Assembly (NCBI GenBank): GCA_943789105.1
Contig: CALSSW010000001.1
Coordinates: 248,001 to 312,000, forward strand
DNA length: 64,000 bases
Direction: 5' to 3'
Origin: an uncultured Ulvibacter sp.
GTDB taxonomy: Bacteria > Bacteroidota > Bacteroidia > Flavobacteriales > Flavobacteriaceae
Shown here: positions 36,956 to 47,454 of the stretch, in pieces
Layout: every line of letters begins with the position of its first letter
Position numbering within the stretch: the first letter of the stretch is position 1
Notes under the pieces: model-generated
Databases searched by the model: none
The model's input: only the letters and a program-made list of their open reading frames with translations
Told to the model about the DNA's origin: nothing
Program-made: the position numbers and the translations under genes

Positions 36956-37053
36956 AGAGGATGTAATTTATTTTGTAATAGTAACGATTGCATTTCGTTT
37001 TTAATATCTGAAAGTAGAAATATTAAAAAACCTAAAATTTTAATAGACTAAGG

Positions 37054-37084
37054 TTTGAGATATCAAATAATTATTATATTTTTG
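37054..37084 (+). promoter_or_regulatory. Main promoter of the rpsL ribosomal super-operon
   Basis: TTTG at 37054-37057, a 19-base spacer and TATTTTTG at 37077-37084 match the Bacteroidota -33/-7 consensus exactly. The expected start site is near 37091, giving a leader of about 50 bases before rpsL at 37140. It is the best promoter match in the window and fits the long rpsL-to-rplQ gene run that follows. Confidence 0.8.
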
Positions 37085-37139
37085 CACGCCCTAATAAGGG
37101 GGAACTAATAAATAACAACTAAGTATAACAAGGAATTTT

Positions 37140-37514
37140 ATGCCAACTATTTCACAATTAGTACGAAAAGGAAGGACCAAAATAACCAAGAAGTCAAAAT
37201 CGGCTGCCTTAGATTCATGTCCGCAACGCCGCGGAGTATGTACACGTGTTTATACTACCACACCAAAAAAACCGAATTCAGCGATGCGTAAAGTTGCTCG
37301 TGTTCGTTTAACAAATGGTAAGGAAGTAAATGCTTACATCGGTGGTGAAGGACACAATCTACAAGAACACTCGATAGTATTGGTTAGAGGTGGAAGGGTG
37401 AAGGATTTGCCTGGAGTTAGATATCATATCGTTCGTGGAGCTTTAGACACCGCTGGTGTTGACGGTAGAACACAACGTAGATCTAAGTACGGAGCAAAAC
37501 GCCCTAAGAAGTAA
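37140..37514 (+). CDS. rpsL: 30S ribosomal protein S12
   Basis: S12 sits at the decoding centre of the 30S subunit. It is 124 residues with the conserved [19 protein letters not shown] and [10 protein letters not shown] segments. Both Lys positions altered in known streptomycin-resistant S12 mutants carry the wild-type Lys. It is the first gene of the super-operon, 24 bases before rpsG. Confidence 0.99.
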   Translation: MPTISQLVRKGRTKITKKSKSAALDSCPQRRGVCTRVYTTTPKKPNSAMRKVARVRLTNGKEVNAYIGGEGHNLQEHSIVLVRGGRVKDLPGVRYHIVRGALDTAGVDGRTQRRSKYGAKRPKK

Positions 37515-37538
37515 TTTTAATTTTTTTAAAACGAAGAC

Positions 37539-38015
37539 ATGAGAAAAAGAGCAGCCAAGAAAAGACCGCTTTTACCGGATCCTAGATTCAACGATCAGTT
37601 AGTTACACGCTTTGTGAACAACTTGATGTGGGATGGTAAGAAGTCGGTGGCATTCAAGGTTTTTTATGATGCAATAGACATCGTAGAAGAGAAAAAAACA
37701 GACGAAGAAAAAACAGGTGTTGAGATTTGGAAGGACGCCCTTTCAAACGTGATGCCTCACGTTGAAGTACGCAGTCGCAGAGTAGGTGGTGCAACATACC
37801 AAATACCCAACCAGATTCGTGCAGATCGTAAAATATCTACTGCAATGAAGTGGTTAATTGGTTTCGCTAGAAAGCGTAACGAAAAATCTATGGCACAAAA
37901 GCTAGCTTCAGAAATTCTAGCAGCAGCTAAAGAAGAAGGAGCAGCGGTTAAAAAGCGTACTGATACGCACAAAATGGCCGAAGCAAATAAAGCATTCTCA
38001 CACTTTAGATTCTAA
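37539..38015 (+). CDS. rpsG: 30S ribosomal protein S7
   Basis: S7 nucleates the head of the 30S subunit and binds the 3' domain of 16S rRNA. At 158 residues it begins [17 protein letters not shown] and contains [16 protein letters not shown], the conserved beta-hairpin segment, and the C-terminal [15 protein letters not shown]. It is five bases before fusA. Confidence 0.99.
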   Translation: MRKRAAKKRPLLPDPRFNDQLVTRFVNNLMWDGKKSVAFKVFYDAIDIVEEKKTDEEKTGVEIWKDALSNVMPHVEVRSRRVGGATYQIPNQIRADRKISTAMKWLIGFARKRNEKSMAQKLASEILAAAKEEGAAVKKRTDTHKMAEANKAFSHFRF

Positions 38016-38020
38016 TAGAA

Positions 38021-40147
38021 ATGGCAAGAGATTTAAGATACACAAGAAATATAGGAATTGCTGCTCATATTGATGCTGGTAAAACTACTACAACAGAGCG
38101 TGTTTTATATTACACTGGAGTTTCACACAAAATTGGTGAAGTACATGATGGTGCTGCAACAATGGATTGGATGGCGCAAGAGCAAGAACGTGGTATTACC
38201 ATTACTTCTGCTGCTACCACCTGTGAGTGGAAATTTCCGATAGAAAACGGAGAAGCGACACCAGATACAAAAGGATACCACTTTAACATTATTGATACAC
38301 CTGGTCACGTAGATTTTACTGTAGAGGTAAATAGATCTCTCCGTGTACTAGATGGATTGGTTTTCTTGTTTAGTGCAGTTGACGGTGTAGAGCCACAGTC
38401 TGAAACTAACTGGAGACTAGCAGATAACTATAAAGTTCCAAGAATTGGGTTCGTTAACAAAATGGACCGTCAAGGGTCAGATTTTTTAGGAGTTTGTCAA
38501 CAGGTGAAAGACATGTTGAAATCTAATGCTGTGCCAATTGTTTTAAACATTGGTGATGAAGAAGATTTTAAAGGTGTAATTGATTTGGTAAAAAATCGTG
38601 CTATAGTGTGGCATGAAAATACCCAGGGCGCAACTTTTGATATTGTTGACATTCCTGAGGATATGAAAGAAGAAGCTCGCAAGTATCGTGCACTCCTTAT
38701 TGAAGAAGTTGCAAGTTATGACGAGAATCTTTTAGAAAAATTCATGGAAGATGAAGATTCTATTACAGAAGATGAAGTGCATGCTGCACTTAGAGCTGCT
38801 GTAATGGATATGGCTATCATTCCTATGGTTTGTGGTTCTGCCTTCAAAAACAAAGGGGTACAGTTTCTTTTAGATGCTGTATGTCGTTACCTGCCTTCTC
38901 CTATGGATAAGGAAGGAATTGTTGGAATGAACCCAGACACAGAAAAAGAAGAAATACGCAAGCCAAGTGTAAAGGAACCTTTCGCTGCATTGGCTTTTAA
39001 AATTGCTACAGATCCTTTTGTAGGACGTCTGGCATTTTTTAGAGCGTATTCTGGCCGCTTGGATGCAGGTTCTTACGTTTTAAATAATCGTTCTGGTAAA
39101 AAAGAGCGTATTTCACGTATATACCAAATGCATGCTAATAAGCAAAATGCAATTGATTATATAGAAGCTGGAGATATTGGTGCTGCTGTTGGATTTAAAT
39201 CTATCAAAACAGGAGATACACTAACTGCAGAAAAACATCCTATTGTATTAGAATCTATGGACTTCCCTGATCCAGTAATTGGTATTGCGGTGGAGCCCAA
39301 GACCAAGGCAGATGTTGATAAATTAGGAATCGGTTTAGCAAAACTTGCTGAAGAGGATCCAACCTTTACGGTCCGTTCAGATGAGGCTTCAGGGCAAACT
39401 ATTATATCTGGAATGGGTGAGCTGCATTTAGATGTTATTGTAGATCGTCTTAGGCGTGAATTTAATGTAGAGGTGAATCAAGGACAGCCACAAGTAGAAT
39501 ACAAAGAGGCAATTACTCAAGCTGCAAATCACAGAGAAGTTTACAAGAAACAATCTGGTGGACGTGGTAAGTTTGCAGACATCGTCTTTACGATTGAGCC
39601 TGCAGATGAGGGTGTTGTAGGACTACAGTTTGAGTCTGTGATTAAAGGTGGTAATGTTCCTAAAGAATTTATTCCATCTATTGAAAAGGGATTCAAGATG
39701 GCTATGGTAAATGGTCCACTAGCAGGATATGAGGTTGATTCTATGAAAGTAACCCTCCGTGATGGTTCATACCATGATGTGGATTCAGACCAACTATCAT
39801 TTGAATTAGCTGCTAAGCTTGGATTTAAAAATTCAGCAAAAGCTGCCAAGGCAGTTATTATGGAGCCAATCATGAAGCTTGAGGTGATTACACCAGAAGA
39901 GAACATGGGTGACATTGTAGGAGATTTAAATAGACGAAGAGGTCAGGTAAGTGACATGGGAGACCGTGCAGGTGCCAAGACTGTAAAAGCTACAGTACCA
40001 CTTTCTGAAATGTTTGGATATGTAACAACATTACGTACCCTATCATCAGGTCGTGCAACGTCAACAATGGAATTTTCACACTATGCAGAAACTCCTTCTA
40101 GTATTTCAGAAGAAGTAATTACTGCAGCTAGAGGAACTAACGCTTAA
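38021..40147 (+). CDS. fusA: Translation elongation factor G
   Basis: EF-G catalyses GTP-dependent ribosomal translocation. It has 708 residues. The G domain shows G1 [13 protein letters not shown], switch [13 protein letters not shown]3 DTPGHVDF, G4 NKMDRQG and G5 GSAFKNKG. Domain IV and V are complete, ending [14 protein letters not shown]. The order rpsL-rpsG-fusA is the classical str operon, here without tuf, leading straight into rpsJ. Confidence 0.99.
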   Translation: MARDLRYTRNIGIAAHIDAGKTTTTERVLYYTGVSHKIGEVHDGAATMDWMAQEQERGITITSAATTCEWKFPIENGEATPDTKGYHFNIIDTPGHVDFTVEVNRSLRVLDGLVFLFSAVDGVEPQSETNWRLADNYKVPRIGFVNKMDRQGSDFLGVCQQVKDMLKSNAVPIVLNIGDEEDFKGVIDLVKNRAIVWHENTQGATFDIVDIPEDMKEEARKYRALLIEEVASYDENLLEKFMEDEDSITEDEVHAALRAAVMDMAIIPMVCGSAFKNKGVQFLLDAVCRYLPSPMDKEGIVGMNPDTEKEEIRKPSVKEPFAALAFKIATDPFVGRLAFFRAYSGRLDAGSYVLNNRSGKKERISRIYQMHANKQNAIDYIEAGDIGAAVGFKSIKTGDTLTAEKHPIVLESMDFPDPVIGIAVEPKTKADVDKLGIGLAKLAEEDPTFTVRSDEASGQTIISGMGELHLDVIVDRLRREFNVEVNQGQPQVEYKEAITQAANHREVYKKQSGGRGKFADIVFTIEPADEGVVGLQFESVIKGGNVPKEFIPSIEKGFKMAMVNGPLAGYEVDSMKVTLRDGSYHDVDSDQLSFELAAKLGFKNSAKAAKAVIMEPIMKLEVITPEENMGDIVGDLNRRRGQVSDMGDRAGAKTVKATVPLSEMFGYVTTLRTLSSGRATSTMEFSHYAETPSSISEEVITAARGTNA

Positions 40148-40157
40148 TATTTCAGCA

Positions 40158-40463
40158 ATGAGTCAAAAAATAAGAATTAAATTAAAGTCATACGATCATA
40201 ATTTAGTAGACAAATCTGCTGAAAAAATCGTTAAGACAGTAAAGTCAACAGGTGCTGTAGTAACTGGGCCAATTCCATTGCCAACACACAAAAAGATTTT
40301 CACTGTACTACGTTCACCACACGTAAATAAGAAGAGTAGAGAACAGTTCCAATTAAGTTCTTACAAGAGGTTATTGGATATTTACAGTTCTTCATCCAAA
40401 ACAATTGACGCTCTAATGAAGTTAGAGTTGCCAAGTGGTGTAGAGGTAGAGATCAAAGTATAA
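40158..40463 (+). CDS. rpsJ: 30S ribosomal protein S10
   Basis: S10 (101 residues) is a 30S head protein and, as NusE, a partner in transcription antitermination. It begins [15 protein letters not shown] and contains [28 protein letters not shown] (its PLPTHKK loop is typical). It is 10 bases after fusA. A 200-base structured gap separates it from rplC, unlike the tight spacing elsewhere. Confidence 0.99.
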   Translation: MSQKIRIKLKSYDHNLVDKSAEKIVKTVKSTGAVVTGPIPLPTHKKIFTVLRSPHVNKKSREQFQLSSYKRLLDIYSSSSKTIDALMKLELPSGVEVEIKV

Positions 40464-40663
40464 GTGAATGCCTGCTTTGGCAGGTATCTCATGATCATGA
40501 GACTTCTGCATTGCAGAAGATAAACATGTCCTAAGCTGCGTGCGAAGGAAAAACGGTAAACAAAGTAATATTCGGGGTCGAATTTATTTTGACCCCGTTT
40601 TATTTTAAAAAAGAAAAACTGTTGCATGAGCAACGAATTTTAATAATCAATAAATAATAAATT
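40464..40663 (+). promoter_or_regulatory. Structured intergenic RNA with attenuator-like terminator between rpsJ and rplC
   Basis: Five hairpins occupy this 200-base gap. They are CCTGC/GCAGG (40471-40484), a 16-base palindrome TCTCATGATCATGAGA (40487-40502), a 7-bp stem with loop ATT (40503-40519), a 7-bp CGGGGTC/GACCCCG stem with 11-base loop followed by TTTTATTTT (40573-40606), and GTTGC/GCAAC (40621-40634). The fourth is a good intrinsic terminator. Yet the operon continues, so attenuation or controlled read-through is plausible. The first three hairpins are directly adjacent. The next genes encode L3 and L4; L4 is the autogenous regulator of the E. coli S10 operon. I see no small ORF of note. 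Confidence 0.6.
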
Positions 40664-41275
40664 ATGTCTGGGTTAATTGGAAAAAAGATAGGGATGACCA
40701 GCATCTTTGACGACAATGGTAAGAATATGCCGTGTACCGTTATTGAATGTGGTCCCTGTGTTGTTACCCAAGTCAGAACTATGGAGGTTGATGGGTATGA
40801 GGCCCTTCAACTTGGTTTCGATGACAAGAAGACTGCTACTAAAGCTGCCCAGGGGCACTTTAAAAAAGCAGGAACCGTTGCAAAACGCAAAGTCGCCGAA
40901 TTTAAAGGTTTTGATGAGGAAGTTAAATTAGGTGATACAATCACCGTTGAACATTTTGCTGAAGGAGAGTTTGTCGATGTGGCAGCCACTTCTAAAGGTA
41001 AAGGATTTCAAGGGGTTGTAAAACGTCACGGTTTTGCCGGTGTAGGACAAGCTACTCACGGTCAACATAACCGTTTAAGAGCGCCAGGTTCTATTGGTGC
41101 AGCATCGTATCCTGCGAGAGTATTCAAGGGTATGAAGATGGCTGGACAAATGGGGAACGAAAAGGTGAAAGTTCAAAATTTAAGAGTTTTAAAAGTAGTT
41201 GCTGAAAAGAACCTACTTGTTGTTAAGGGATGTATTCCTGGACACAAAAACGCTTATGTAACCATCGAGAAATAA
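40664..41275 (+). CDS. rplC: 50S ribosomal protein L3
   Basis: L3 (203 residues) binds near the peptidyl transferase centre and starts 50S assembly. It begins [15 protein letters not shown] and has the loop segment [22 protein letters not shown] (FQGVVKRH is diagnostic) containing the Gln that is methylated in other bacteria. Its stop overlaps the rplD start by one base. Confidence 0.99.
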   Translation: MSGLIGKKIGMTSIFDDNGKNMPCTVIECGPCVVTQVRTMEVDGYEALQLGFDDKKTATKAAQGHFKKAGTVAKRKVAEFKGFDEEVKLGDTITVEHFAEGEFVDVAATSKGKGFQGVVKRHGFAGVGQATHGQHNRLRAPGSIGAASYPARVFKGMKMAGQMGNEKVKVQNLRVLKVVAEKNLLVVKGCIPGHKNAYVTIEK

Positions 41276-41904
41276 TGAAGGTAGCTGTAATAGATAGTAA
41301 AGGAAAAGACACAGGTAGAAAGGTTGAGCTTTCTAAGGATGTGTTTGGTATAGAACCTAATAATCATGCTGTATATCTTGATGTAAAGCAGTACTTGGCA
41401 AACCAACGTCAAGGAACGCATAAATCAAAAGAACGCGCAGAGATTTCAGGATCTACAAGAAAGATAAAAAAACAAAAAGGAACTGGTACTGCCCGTGCGG
41501 GAAGTATCAAGTCTGGTGTTTTCAGAGGCGGTGGTCGTATGTTTGGTCCTAGACCAAGAAACTACTCGTTTAAATTAAATAAGAACTTGAAGCGTTTAGC
41601 TCGTAAATCTGCCCTTACAATGAAGGCAAATGATAAGGCAATCGTTGTGTTAGAAGACTTAAAATTTGACACACCTAAAACAAAAGATTTTACTGCTGTA
41701 TTAAAGACTTTAGGTCTTGAGGGCAAAAAATCATTGTTTGTGTTGGGTGAACCAAATAATAATGTATATTTGTCTTCGCGAAATTTAGCAGGTACTGAGG
41801 TCATAAGCAACTCAGAATTAAGTACTTACAAAATTTTGAATGCAAATAGTGTTATACTATTTGAAGGTTCATTGGAAGGAATTGAGTCAAACTTAAGTAA
41901 ATAG
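41275..41904 (+). CDS. rplD: 50S ribosomal protein L4
   Basis: L4 (209 residues) lines the exit tunnel and in E. coli represses its own S10 operon. I chose the ATG at 41275 ([15 protein letters not shown]); the longer frame to 41230 overlaps rplC and is not family-like. The tunnel loop segment [13 protein letters not shown] with [12 protein letters not shown] is present. The start overlaps the rplC stop (TAATG). Confidence 0.99.
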   Translation: MKVAVIDSKGKDTGRKVELSKDVFGIEPNNHAVYLDVKQYLANQRQGTHKSKERAEISGSTRKIKKQKGTGTARAGSIKSGVFRGGGRMFGPRPRNYSFKLNKNLKRLARKSALTMKANDKAIVVLEDLKFDTPKTKDFTAVLKTLGLEGKKSLFVLGEPNNNVYLSSRNLAGTEVISNSELSTYKILNANSVILFEGSLEGIESNLSK

Positions 41905-41911
41905 AAACAAG

Positions 41912-42205
41912 ATGAGTATCTTAATAAAACCTATAATTACGGAAAAAGCTACAGCCGATGCGGAATTAAATAACCGTTACGGATTTATAGTAAATCCAAA
42001 GGCCAATAAGGTAGAAATCAAAAAGGCAGTTGAAGCTGCTTATGAAGTTTCTGTTCTTAAAGTTCGCACATTAAATGTCCGCCCGGATAGATCAACTCGT
42101 TTTACAAAAACGGGAGTTCAAACTGGTAAAACAAATGCTTATAAAAAAGCAATTGTACAGGTGGCGGAAGGTGATACAATAGATTTTTACGGAGGAGCTG
42201 AATAA
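41912..42205 (+). CDS. rplW: 50S ribosomal protein L23
   Basis: L23 (97 residues) lies at the tunnel exit and docks trigger factor and SRP. It begins [13 protein letters not shown] and has the [18 protein letters not shown] segment. It lies seven bases after rplD. Confidence 0.98.
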   Translation: MSILIKPIITEKATADAELNNRYGFIVNPKANKVEIKKAVEAAYEVSVLKVRTLNVRPDRSTRFTKTGVQTGKTNAYKKAIVQVAEGDTIDFYGGAE

Positions 42206-42231
42206 GCTTTTTATTTAAAACAAAGACAAAA

Positions 42232-43056
42232 ATGTCAGTAAGAAAATTAAAACCAATCACCCCAGGACAGCGTTTTAGAGTTGTAAATGGATTTGACGCC
42301 ATTACAACTGATAAGCCGGAGAAAAGTTTATTAGCTCCGAACAAAAGATCTGGTGGTAGAAACAGTCAAGGAAAGATGACCATGCGCTACATAGGTGGTG
42401 GTCACAAAAAGAAATACAGAATAATCGATTTCAAGCGCGAAAAAGCAGGAGTTCCTGCAACTGTAGCGTCTATTGAATACGATCCAAACCGTACAGCATT
42501 TATCGCTTTATTAAACTATCAAGATGGTGAAAAGCGTTATGTAATTGCTCAAAACGGTCTTCAAGTAGGTCAAAATATCGTCTCTGGCGATGCAGTTGCT
42601 CCAGAAATTGGAAATGCTATGGCCCTTTCATCAATCCCATTAGGTACTATTATCTCTTGTATAGAGTTGCGTCCAGGGCAAGGAGCTGTTTTAGCTCGGA
42701 GTGCTGGTGCTTTTGCACAGTTGATGGCGCGTGATGGTAAATTTGCTACCGTTAAATTACCTTCTGGAGAAACACGTTTAATCTTAGTTACTTGTATGGC
42801 TACCATTGGTGCTATATCAAATAGTGACCACCAGTTAACAGTATCTGGTAAGGCGGGACGTTCTAGATGGCAAGGTAGAAGACCACGTACAAGACCAGTG
42901 GTGATGAACCCAGTCGATCACCCAATGGGTGGTGGTGAAGGGAAGTCTTCTGGTGGACACCCACGGTCTAGAAACGGTATTCCTGCAAAAGGATTTAGAA
43001 CCCGTTCAAAGACAAAGCAGAGTAATAAATACATAATTGAACGTAGAAAGAAATAA
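42232..43056 (+). CDS. rplB: 50S ribosomal protein L2
   Basis: L2 (274 residues) is a primary 23S rRNA binder needed for subunit joining and peptidyl transfer. It has [14 protein letters not shown] and the C-terminal [19 protein letters not shown] segment, including the conserved His. It lies 26 bases after rplW. Confidence 0.99.
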   Translation: MSVRKLKPITPGQRFRVVNGFDAITTDKPEKSLLAPNKRSGGRNSQGKMTMRYIGGGHKKKYRIIDFKREKAGVPATVASIEYDPNRTAFIALLNYQDGEKRYVIAQNGLQVGQNIVSGDAVAPEIGNAMALSSIPLGTIISCIELRPGQGAVLARSAGAFAQLMARDGKFATVKLPSGETRLILVTCMATIGAISNSDHQLTVSGKAGRSRWQGRRPRTRPVVMNPVDHPMGGGEGKSSGGHPRSRNGIPAKGFRTRSKTKQSNKYIIERRKK

Positions 43057-43059
43057 GCT

Positions 43060-43338
43060 ATGGCAAGATCGTTAAAAAAAGGACCGTACGTTCACTACAA
43101 GTTAGATAAGAAAGTACAAAACAATGTGGAGACTAATAAAAAGACAGTGATCAAAACTTGGTCAAGAGCTTCTATGATTACTCCAGATTTTGTAGGACAA
43201 ACCATCGCAGTTCATAATGGCCGTCAATTCGTGCCAGTATATGTTACTGAGAATATGGTAGGACATAAACTAGGAGAATTTTCACCAACAAGATCATTCC
43301 GTGGTCACGCAGGTGCAAAAAATAAAGGTAAAAAATAA
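43060..43338 (+). CDS. rpsS: 30S ribosomal protein S19
   Basis: S19 (92 residues) is a 30S head protein. It begins [18 protein letters not shown] and has [14 protein letters not shown] and the late [17 protein letters not shown] segment. It is three bases after rplB. Confidence 0.99.
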   Translation: MARSLKKGPYVHYKLDKKVQNNVETNKKTVIKTWSRASMITPDFVGQTIAVHNGRQFVPVYVTENMVGHKLGEFSPTRSFRGHAGAKNKGKK

Positions 43339-43344
43339 TAGGCC

Positions 43345-43752
43345 ATGGGAGTTCGTAAAAGAGAAAAAGCAGAACAGATGAAAGAAGCTAAGAAGACTCA
43401 GTACTTCGCAAAGCTTAATAACTGTCCTACATCACCAAGAAAAATGCGCTTAATGGCGGATTTGGTTAGAGGTGAGAAAATTGATAAAGCACTAAATTTA
43501 TTAAAATTTAGTTCAAAAGAAGCATCTAGGCGTTTAGAGAAGTTGTTGTTGTCTGCAATTGCAAACTGGCAAGCTAAAAACGAAGATGCCTCAATAGAAG
43601 ATGCAGATCTTTTTGTAAAGGAAATTCGTGTAGACGGAGGAACTATGCTTAAGAGGTTACGTCCTGCACCGCAGGGTCGTGCTCACAGAATTAGAAAACG
43701 CTCAAACCATGTTACATTGGTATTAGGGGCTAACGATAACACACAAAGCTAA
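43345..43752 (+). CDS. rplV: 50S ribosomal protein L22
   Basis: L22 (135 residues) forms part of the exit tunnel wall. It has [14 protein letters not shown] and the tunnel hairpin segment [23 protein letters not shown] slightly long N-terminus ([18 protein letters not shown]) is usual in Bacteroidota. Confidence 0.98.
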   Translation: MGVRKREKAEQMKEAKKTQYFAKLNNCPTSPRKMRLMADLVRGEKIDKALNLLKFSSKEASRRLEKLLLSAIANWQAKNEDASIEDADLFVKEIRVDGGTMLKRLRPAPQGRAHRIRKRSNHVTLVLGANDNTQS

Positions 43753-43759
43753 ATAATAA

Positions 43760-44488
43760 ATGGGACAGAAGACAAATCCAATCGGAAACCGCTTAGGAAT
43801 AATCAGAGGATGGGAATCTAACTGGTACGGTGGAAACGACTACGGTGATAGATTAGCCGAAGACGATAAGATTAGAAAGTATATTCACGCTCGTTTAAGT
43901 AAAGCAAGTGTGTCTAGAGTAATTATTGAGCGTACGCTTAAACTTGTAACCGTTACTATCACTACTGCAAGACCTGGAATTATTATCGGGAAAGGTGGTC
44001 AAGAGGTAGACAAGTTAAAAGAAGAGCTTAAGAAAATTACAGGAAAAGAAGTACAGATCAACATCCACGAAATCAAGAGACCTGAGTTGGATGCATTTCT
44101 AGTAGGTGCCAGTGTAGCTAGACAAATTGAGAATAGAATCTCATACCGTCGTGCTATTAAAATGGCAATTGCAGCAGCAATGCGTTTGAATGCAGAAGGA
44201 ATCAAGATCCAAATTTCTGGACGTTTAAATGGTGCCGAAATGGCACGTAGCGAGTCTTACAAAGACGGTCGTATTCCTTTATCTACATTTAGAGCCGACA
44301 TAGATTATGCTTTAGTTGAGGCGCACACTACTTATGGTAGATTGGGTGTTAAAGTATGGATCATGAAAGGTGAAGTATATGGTAAAAGAGAGCTTTCTCC
44401 TCTAGTTGGATTATCTACGGGTAACCAAAAAGGTGGAAAAGGTGGAAATCAAGGACGAGGTGGCAGTAAACCACGTCGTAGAAAGTAA
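43760..44488 (+). CDS. rpsC: 30S ribosomal protein S3
   Basis: S3 (242 residues) forms the mRNA entry site. It begins [17 protein letters not shown] and contains the KH-domain [14 protein letters not shown] and the [13 protein letters not shown] segment. The C-terminal tail is rich in Gly/Lys/Arg ([19 protein letters not shown]). Confidence 0.99.
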   Translation: MGQKTNPIGNRLGIIRGWESNWYGGNDYGDRLAEDDKIRKYIHARLSKASVSRVIIERTLKLVTVTITTARPGIIIGKGGQEVDKLKEELKKITGKEVQINIHEIKRPELDAFLVGASVARQIENRISYRRAIKMAIAAAMRLNAEGIKIQISGRLNGAEMARSESYKDGRIPLSTFRADIDYALVEAHTTYGRLGVKVWIMKGEVYGKRELSPLVGLSTGNQKGGKGGNQGRGGSKPRRRK

Positions 44489-44509
44489 TTTTTTAAAGTA
44501 AAAGAAAAA

Positions 44510-44929
44510 ATGTTACAACCTAAAAGAACCAAGTTCCGTAAGCAACAGAAAGGACGTATGAAGGGTAATGCTGGACGCGGAAATCAACTTTCTTATGGAA
44601 CGTTTGGAATAAAATCTCTAGATTCAAATTTCCTAACGGCTCGACAAATAGAAGCAGCTCGTATTGCAGCAACACGTTACATGAAAAGAGAGGGATCCAT
44701 GTGGATCATGATCTTTCCAGACAAACCCATTACCAAAAAGCCTCTAGAGGTTCGTATGGGTAAGGGAAAAGGTGCTGTAGAATATTGGGCAGCAGTTGTT
44801 AAGCCAGGTAGAGTTTTATTTGAAGTATCTGGAGTACCAATGGAAACAGCAAAAGAAGCATTGCGCCTTGCAGCACAAAAGCTTCCAGTGAAAACAAAGT
44901 TTGTTGTATCTAGAGATTTTCAAGCATAA
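44510..44929 (+). CDS. rplP: 50S ribosomal protein L16
   Basis: L16 (139 residues) binds near the A site tRNA elbow. It begins [15 protein letters not shown] and has [14 protein letters not shown] and [21 protein letters not shown] (PDKPxTxKP is diagnostic). Confidence 0.99.
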   Translation: MLQPKRTKFRKQQKGRMKGNAGRGNQLSYGTFGIKSLDSNFLTARQIEAARIAATRYMKREGSMWIMIFPDKPITKKPLEVRMGKGKGAVEYWAAVVKPGRVLFEVSGVPMETAKEALRLAAQKLPVKTKFVVSRDFQA

Positions 44930-44945
44930 TTTTTGAAACTGTATT

Positions 44946-45137
44946 ATGAAACAATCACAGATAAACGAAGCATCAACAGCAGATTTGCAAGCACAACTTG
45001 CAGATGCTAAGAAAGTGTATTCAGATTTTAAAATGGCTCACGCCATTTCACCGTTAGAGAATCCTGTTTTACTACGTACTCACAGGAGAACAGTAGCTAG
45101 AATTTCGACAGAACTAACTAAAAGAGAAGTACAATAA
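44946..45137 (+). CDS. rpmC: 50S ribosomal protein L29
   Basis: L29 (63 residues) is a small tunnel-exit protein. It has the two-helix pattern with LQAQLADAKKVYSDFKMAHAIS and a RRTVARISTELTKRE end. It lies between rplP and rpsQ, its standard place. Confidence 0.97.
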   Translation: MKQSQINEASTADLQAQLADAKKVYSDFKMAHAISPLENPVLLRTHRRTVARISTELTKREVQ

Positions 45138-45152
45138 GTACCAAGCTGAAAG

Positions 45153-45416
45153 ATGGAAGAATTAAAAAGAAATTTAAGAAAAGAACGTGTTGGTGTAGTT
45201 ACTAGTAACAAGATGGATAAGTCTATTGTAGTTGCTGAAGTAAAAAAAGTAAAGCACCCTATGTACGGAAAGTTCGTTTTAAAAACGAAAAAATACGTAG
45301 CACATGACGAGACAAATAACTGCAACGAAGGTGATACTGTAAAGATCATGGAAACTAGACCTATGAGTAAAACCAAATGTTGGAGATTAGTAGAAATCAT
45401 TGAAAGAGCGAAGTAA
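45153..45416 (+). CDS. rpsQ: 30S ribosomal protein S17
   Basis: S17 (87 residues) is a primary 16S rRNA binding protein with an OB fold. It begins [23 protein letters not shown] and has [14 protein letters not shown] and [15 protein letters not shown]. It is three bases before rplN. Confidence 0.98.
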   Translation: MEELKRNLRKERVGVVTSNKMDKSIVVAEVKKVKHPMYGKFVLKTKKYVAHDETNNCNEGDTVKIMETRPMSKTKCWRLVEIIERAK

Positions 45417-45419
45417 GAT

Positions 45420-45788
45420 ATGTTACAACAAGAATCAAGACTTAAGGTCGCAGACAACACTGGTGCTAAAGAGGTTTTAACCATTAGAGTACTAGGTGGA
45501 ACTAAAAGAAGATATGCTTCTATTGGTGACAAGATAGTAGTAACTGTAAAAGATGCAACTCCAAACGGTAGCGTAAAAAAAGGAACAGTTTCAACAGCTG
45601 TTGTGGTACGTACCAAAAAAGAGGTTAGAAGAGCAGATGGATCATATATCCGATTTGACGATAATGCTTGTGTATTATTGAACCCACAAGGGGAGATGAT
45701 AGGTACACGTGTATTTGGACCAGTTGCAAGAGAACTTCGTGATAGACAATTCATGAAAATAGTATCATTGGCACCAGAGGTGCTTTAA
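45420..45788 (+). CDS. rplN: 50S ribosomal protein L14
   Basis: L14 (122 residues) contributes to an intersubunit bridge. It begins [18 protein letters not shown] and has the [17 protein letters not shown] and [13 protein letters not shown] segments. Confidence 0.99.
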   Translation: MLQQESRLKVADNTGAKEVLTIRVLGGTKRRYASIGDKIVVTVKDATPNGSVKKGTVSTAVVVRTKKEVRRADGSYIRFDDNACVLLNPQGEMIGTRVFGPVARELRDRQFMKIVSLAPEVL

Positions 45789-45801
45789 TACGAAAATTAA
45801 A

Positions 45802-46116
45802 ATGGCAAAGCTTAAATTAAAATCTGGAGACAACGTAGTAGTTACTGCTGGAGACCACAAAGGATCTGAAGGTAAAATATTGCGTGTATTTCTTGAAAAA
45901 AACAAAGCAATCGTAGAGGGAGTTAATATGGTAAAGAAACATGAGAAGCCAAGTGCGGCTAATCCTCAAGGTGGAATTACTGAAAAAGAAGCTCTTATAC
46001 ATATTTCAAATCTCTCACTGGTTGATCCTAAAACAGGAACAGCTACACGTGTAGGATATAAAATGGAAAATGGTAACAAAGTACGATTTTCTAAAAAATC
46101 GAATCAAGTATTATAG
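45802..46116 (+). CDS. rplX: 50S ribosomal protein L24
   Basis: L24 (104 residues) helps start 50S assembly. It has the KOW motif [17 protein letters not shown] and [12 protein letters not shown]. It is two bases before rplE. Confidence 0.99.
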   Translation: MAKLKLKSGDNVVVTAGDHKGSEGKILRVFLEKNKAIVEGVNMVKKHEKPSAANPQGGITEKEALIHISNLSLVDPKTGTATRVGYKMENGNKVRFSKKSNQVL

Positions 46117-46118
46117 TT

Positions 46119-46670
46119 ATGGGATATTTACCAAGACTTAAGGAAGAATATAAGAGCAGAATTATTGGTGCTCTTAAGGAAGAATTTGGTTACACAAATG
46201 TAATGCAAGTACCAAAACTAGAACGCATTGTTGTGTCTCGTGGTGTTGGAGCTGCTGTAGCCGATAAAAAATTGATTGACTATTCTGTAGAAGAATTGAC
46301 AAACATCACTGGCCAAAGAGCCGTTGCTACTATTTCTAAAAAGGATGTTGCTACATTCAAACTTAGAAAGGGTATGCCAATTGGAGCAATGGTTACATTA
46401 AGAGGTGAGCGTATGTATGAGTTTCTAGACAGATTAGTGACTTCATCACTACCTAGAGTACGTGACTTTAACGGTATCAAAGCCACTGGTTTTGACGGAA
46501 GAGGGAACTACTCACTGGGTGTAATTGAGCAAATTATATTTCCAGAGATCGACATCGATAAGGTTAAAAAGATAGAAGGTTTAAATATCACTTTTGTAAC
46601 ATCTGCTGCTACAGATAAAGAAGCAAAATCATTATTAACAGAACTAGGTTTACCTTTTAAAAAGAACTAA
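46119..46670 (+). CDS. rplE: 50S ribosomal protein L5
   Basis: L5 (183 residues) binds 5S rRNA in the central protuberance. It has [37 protein letters not shown] (RAVxTxSKK typical) and the C-terminal [19 protein letters not shown]. It overlaps nothing and precedes rpsN by one base. Confidence 0.99.
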   Translation: MGYLPRLKEEYKSRIIGALKEEFGYTNVMQVPKLERIVVSRGVGAAVADKKLIDYSVEELTNITGQRAVATISKKDVATFKLRKGMPIGAMVTLRGERMYEFLDRLVTSSLPRVRDFNGIKATGFDGRGNYSLGVIEQIIFPEIDIDKVKKIEGLNITFVTSAATDKEAKSLLTELGLPFKKN

Positions 46671-46671
46671 G

Positions 46672-46941
46672 ATGGCTAAAGAATCAATGAAAGCCCGTGA
46701 GGTTAAAAGAGCAAAAACGGTAGCTAAATATGCTGAAAAACGTAAAGCTTTGAAAGAAGCTGGAGATTACCAGGCATTACAAAAATTACCAAAAAATGCT
46801 TCTCCTATTCGTATGCACAACAGATGCAAACTTACAGGAAGACCAAAGGGGTATATGAGAACATTTGGACTTTCACGTGTAACATTTCGTGAAATGGCAA
46901 ATCAAGGACTTATCCCAGGTGTTAGAAAAGCATCTTGGTAA
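46672..46941 (+). CDS. rpsN: 30S ribosomal protein S14 (zinc-independent form)
   Basis: S14 (89 residues) is a late 30S head protein. The length and the segment [26 protein letters not shown] show the long form; the only Cys is in NRCKLTG, so the CxxC zinc ribbon of the short form is absent. The C-terminus is GVRKASW. A 92-base gap with a long hairpin follows. Confidence 0.98.
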   Translation: MAKESMKAREVKRAKTVAKYAEKRKALKEAGDYQALQKLPKNASPIRMHNRCKLTGRPKGYMRTFGLSRVTFREMANQGLIPGVRKASW

Positions 46942-47033
46942 ATTAATGTTTTAGTTCGCAAACAAGATTATAAATTGGTAAAAGGTTTTGAAATAATAGT
47001 ATTTCAGAAAACCATTACCGCAACTTAATAAAA
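46942..47033 (+). promoter_or_regulatory. Hairpin-containing leader upstream of rpsH
   Basis: A long imperfect hairpin spans 46977-47019: GGTAA pairs with TTACC outside, then GGTTTT with AAAACC and GAAATA with TATTTC inside, with a small internal loop, a two-base bulge and loop ATAG. It ends 14 bases before the rpsH start. S8, the rpsH product, is the autogenous repressor of the E. coli spc operon and binds a bulged helix, so this may be its target here. That role is inference from position. Confidence 0.5.
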
Positions 47034-47435
47034 ATGAATACAGATGTAATCGCAGATTACCTAACGAGAGTTAGAAATGCAGTAAATGCAGGGCACCGTG
47101 TTGTTGAAATACCGGCGTCTAACTTAAAAAAAGAAATTACAAAGATTCTTTTTGATCAAGGATTTGTGTTAAGCTATAAGTTTGAAGACGACAAAGGACC
47201 TCAGGGGACTATCAAAATCGCCTTAAAGTATGATAAGCTTACCAAAGATCCAGTAATCAAGAAGATTCAAAGAATTAGTAAACCAGGTTTACGTAAGTAC
47301 GCAAATTCTAAAGAGATGCCACGTATCTTGAATGGTTTGGGAATTTCTATTGTTTCTACTTCTGCGGGAGTAATGACAGGAAAACAAGCCCAAGCTCAAA
47401 ATGTAGGTGGTGAAGTATTGTGTTACGTATATTAA
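47034..47435 (+). CDS. rpsH: 30S ribosomal protein S8
   Basis: S8 (133 residues) binds helix 21 of 16S rRNA and in E. coli regulates the spc operon. It has DYLTRVRNAVNAGH, the segment ISKPGLRKYANSKEMPRILNGLGISIVSTSAG (RILNGLGI is diagnostic) and the end GGEVLCYVY. It follows a structured 92-base gap. Confidence 0.99.
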   Translation: MNTDVIADYLTRVRNAVNAGHRVVEIPASNLKKEITKILFDQGFVLSYKFEDDKGPQGTIKIALKYDKLTKDPVIKKIQRISKPGLRKYANSKEMPRILNGLGISIVSTSAGVMTGKQAQAQNVGGEVLCYVY

Positions 47436-47454
47436 TCATTAAAGACAAGAACAG

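Noticed and set aside
40464-40663. A tRNA or a small protein gene between rpsJ and rplC
   Set aside because: The hairpins do not form a cloverleaf with a T-loop GTTCRA motif, and no frame is protein-like. A regulatory RNA reading is better.
45080-45754. 224-residue minus-strand frame across rpmC-rpsQ-rplN
   Set aside because: It is antisense to three conserved ribosomal genes; its composition (Leu, Ser, Thr-rich) is that of a shadow frame.
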